A stretch of 6,366 bases of DNA from Xanthobacteraceae bacterium. Lineage in GTDB: Bacteria > Pseudomonadota > Alphaproteobacteria > Rhizobiales > Xanthobacteraceae. Made by a program: the position numbers and the translations under genes. The notes under the pieces were generated by a model. It was not told the origin of the DNA. It saw only the letters and a program-made list of their open reading frames with translations, and ran no database searches. This document shows positions 6,365-6,366 of this stretch, one piece after another (positions within the stretch are counted from its first letter, which is position 1; every line of letters begins with the position of its first letter). The stretch covers positions 1 to 6,366 of the forward strand of contig JASHVC010000637.1 in NCBI GenBank assembly GCA_030039655.1, given 5' to 3'.

Positions 6365-6366
6365 CT

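Overview
The window reads as chromosomal DNA from a GC-rich alphaproteobacterium, most plausibly Hyphomicrobiales (Bradyrhizobium/Rhodopseudomonas-like). The reasons are codon use and base composition, a CTTGAC-N17-CTACAT promoter close to the rhizobial CTTGAC/CTATAT pattern, and a gene set common in soil members of that order. This taxonomic reading is inference. I see no RNA genes, insertion sequences, CRISPR arrays or phage genes.

Layout from left to right. (1) 1-1663, minus strand: a two-gene operon for a molybdenum hydroxylase of the isoquinoline 1-oxidoreductase (Ior) / membrane aldehyde dehydrogenase type. The small [2Fe-2S] subunit (1202-1663) comes first, and the large molybdopterin subunit with a Tat signal (1-1192) is cut by the window edge. 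(2) 1854-2552, minus strand: a complete small alpha/beta hydrolase of the plant esterase / hydroxynitrile lyase-like group, 190 bp upstream of the Ior operon. (3) 2846-3753, plus strand: an AraC-family regulator divergent from the hydrolase. As given it is broken by a single-base frameshift near base 3112. (4) 3750-5459, minus strand: a three-part flavoprotein made of a cyclic-nucleotide-binding-like domain, a thioredoxin-fold linker and a thioredoxin-reductase-like FAD/NAD(P) module without the CxxC pair. It converges on the AraC gene, and the two stop codons overlap. (5) 5720-6366, minus strand: the C-terminal part of a second, unrelated alpha/beta hydrolase.

A plausible working unit is AraC regulator, hydrolase and Ior oxidoreductase. 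The 293-bp gap between regulator and hydrolase carries two tandem copies of a TTGTACGA...TTGCC element, spaced like an AraC-type operator. The hydrolase could release a substrate that the periplasmic Ior enzyme oxidises, but the sequence does not name the substrate. The flavoprotein has its own good promoter and appears independent.

The points most worth checking are the AraC frameshift, the tandem operator, and the flavoprotein, which keeps its nucleotide-binding folds but lacks the redox cysteines and the usual cNMP phosphate-binding arginine. I found no convincing evidence of a wholly new system.
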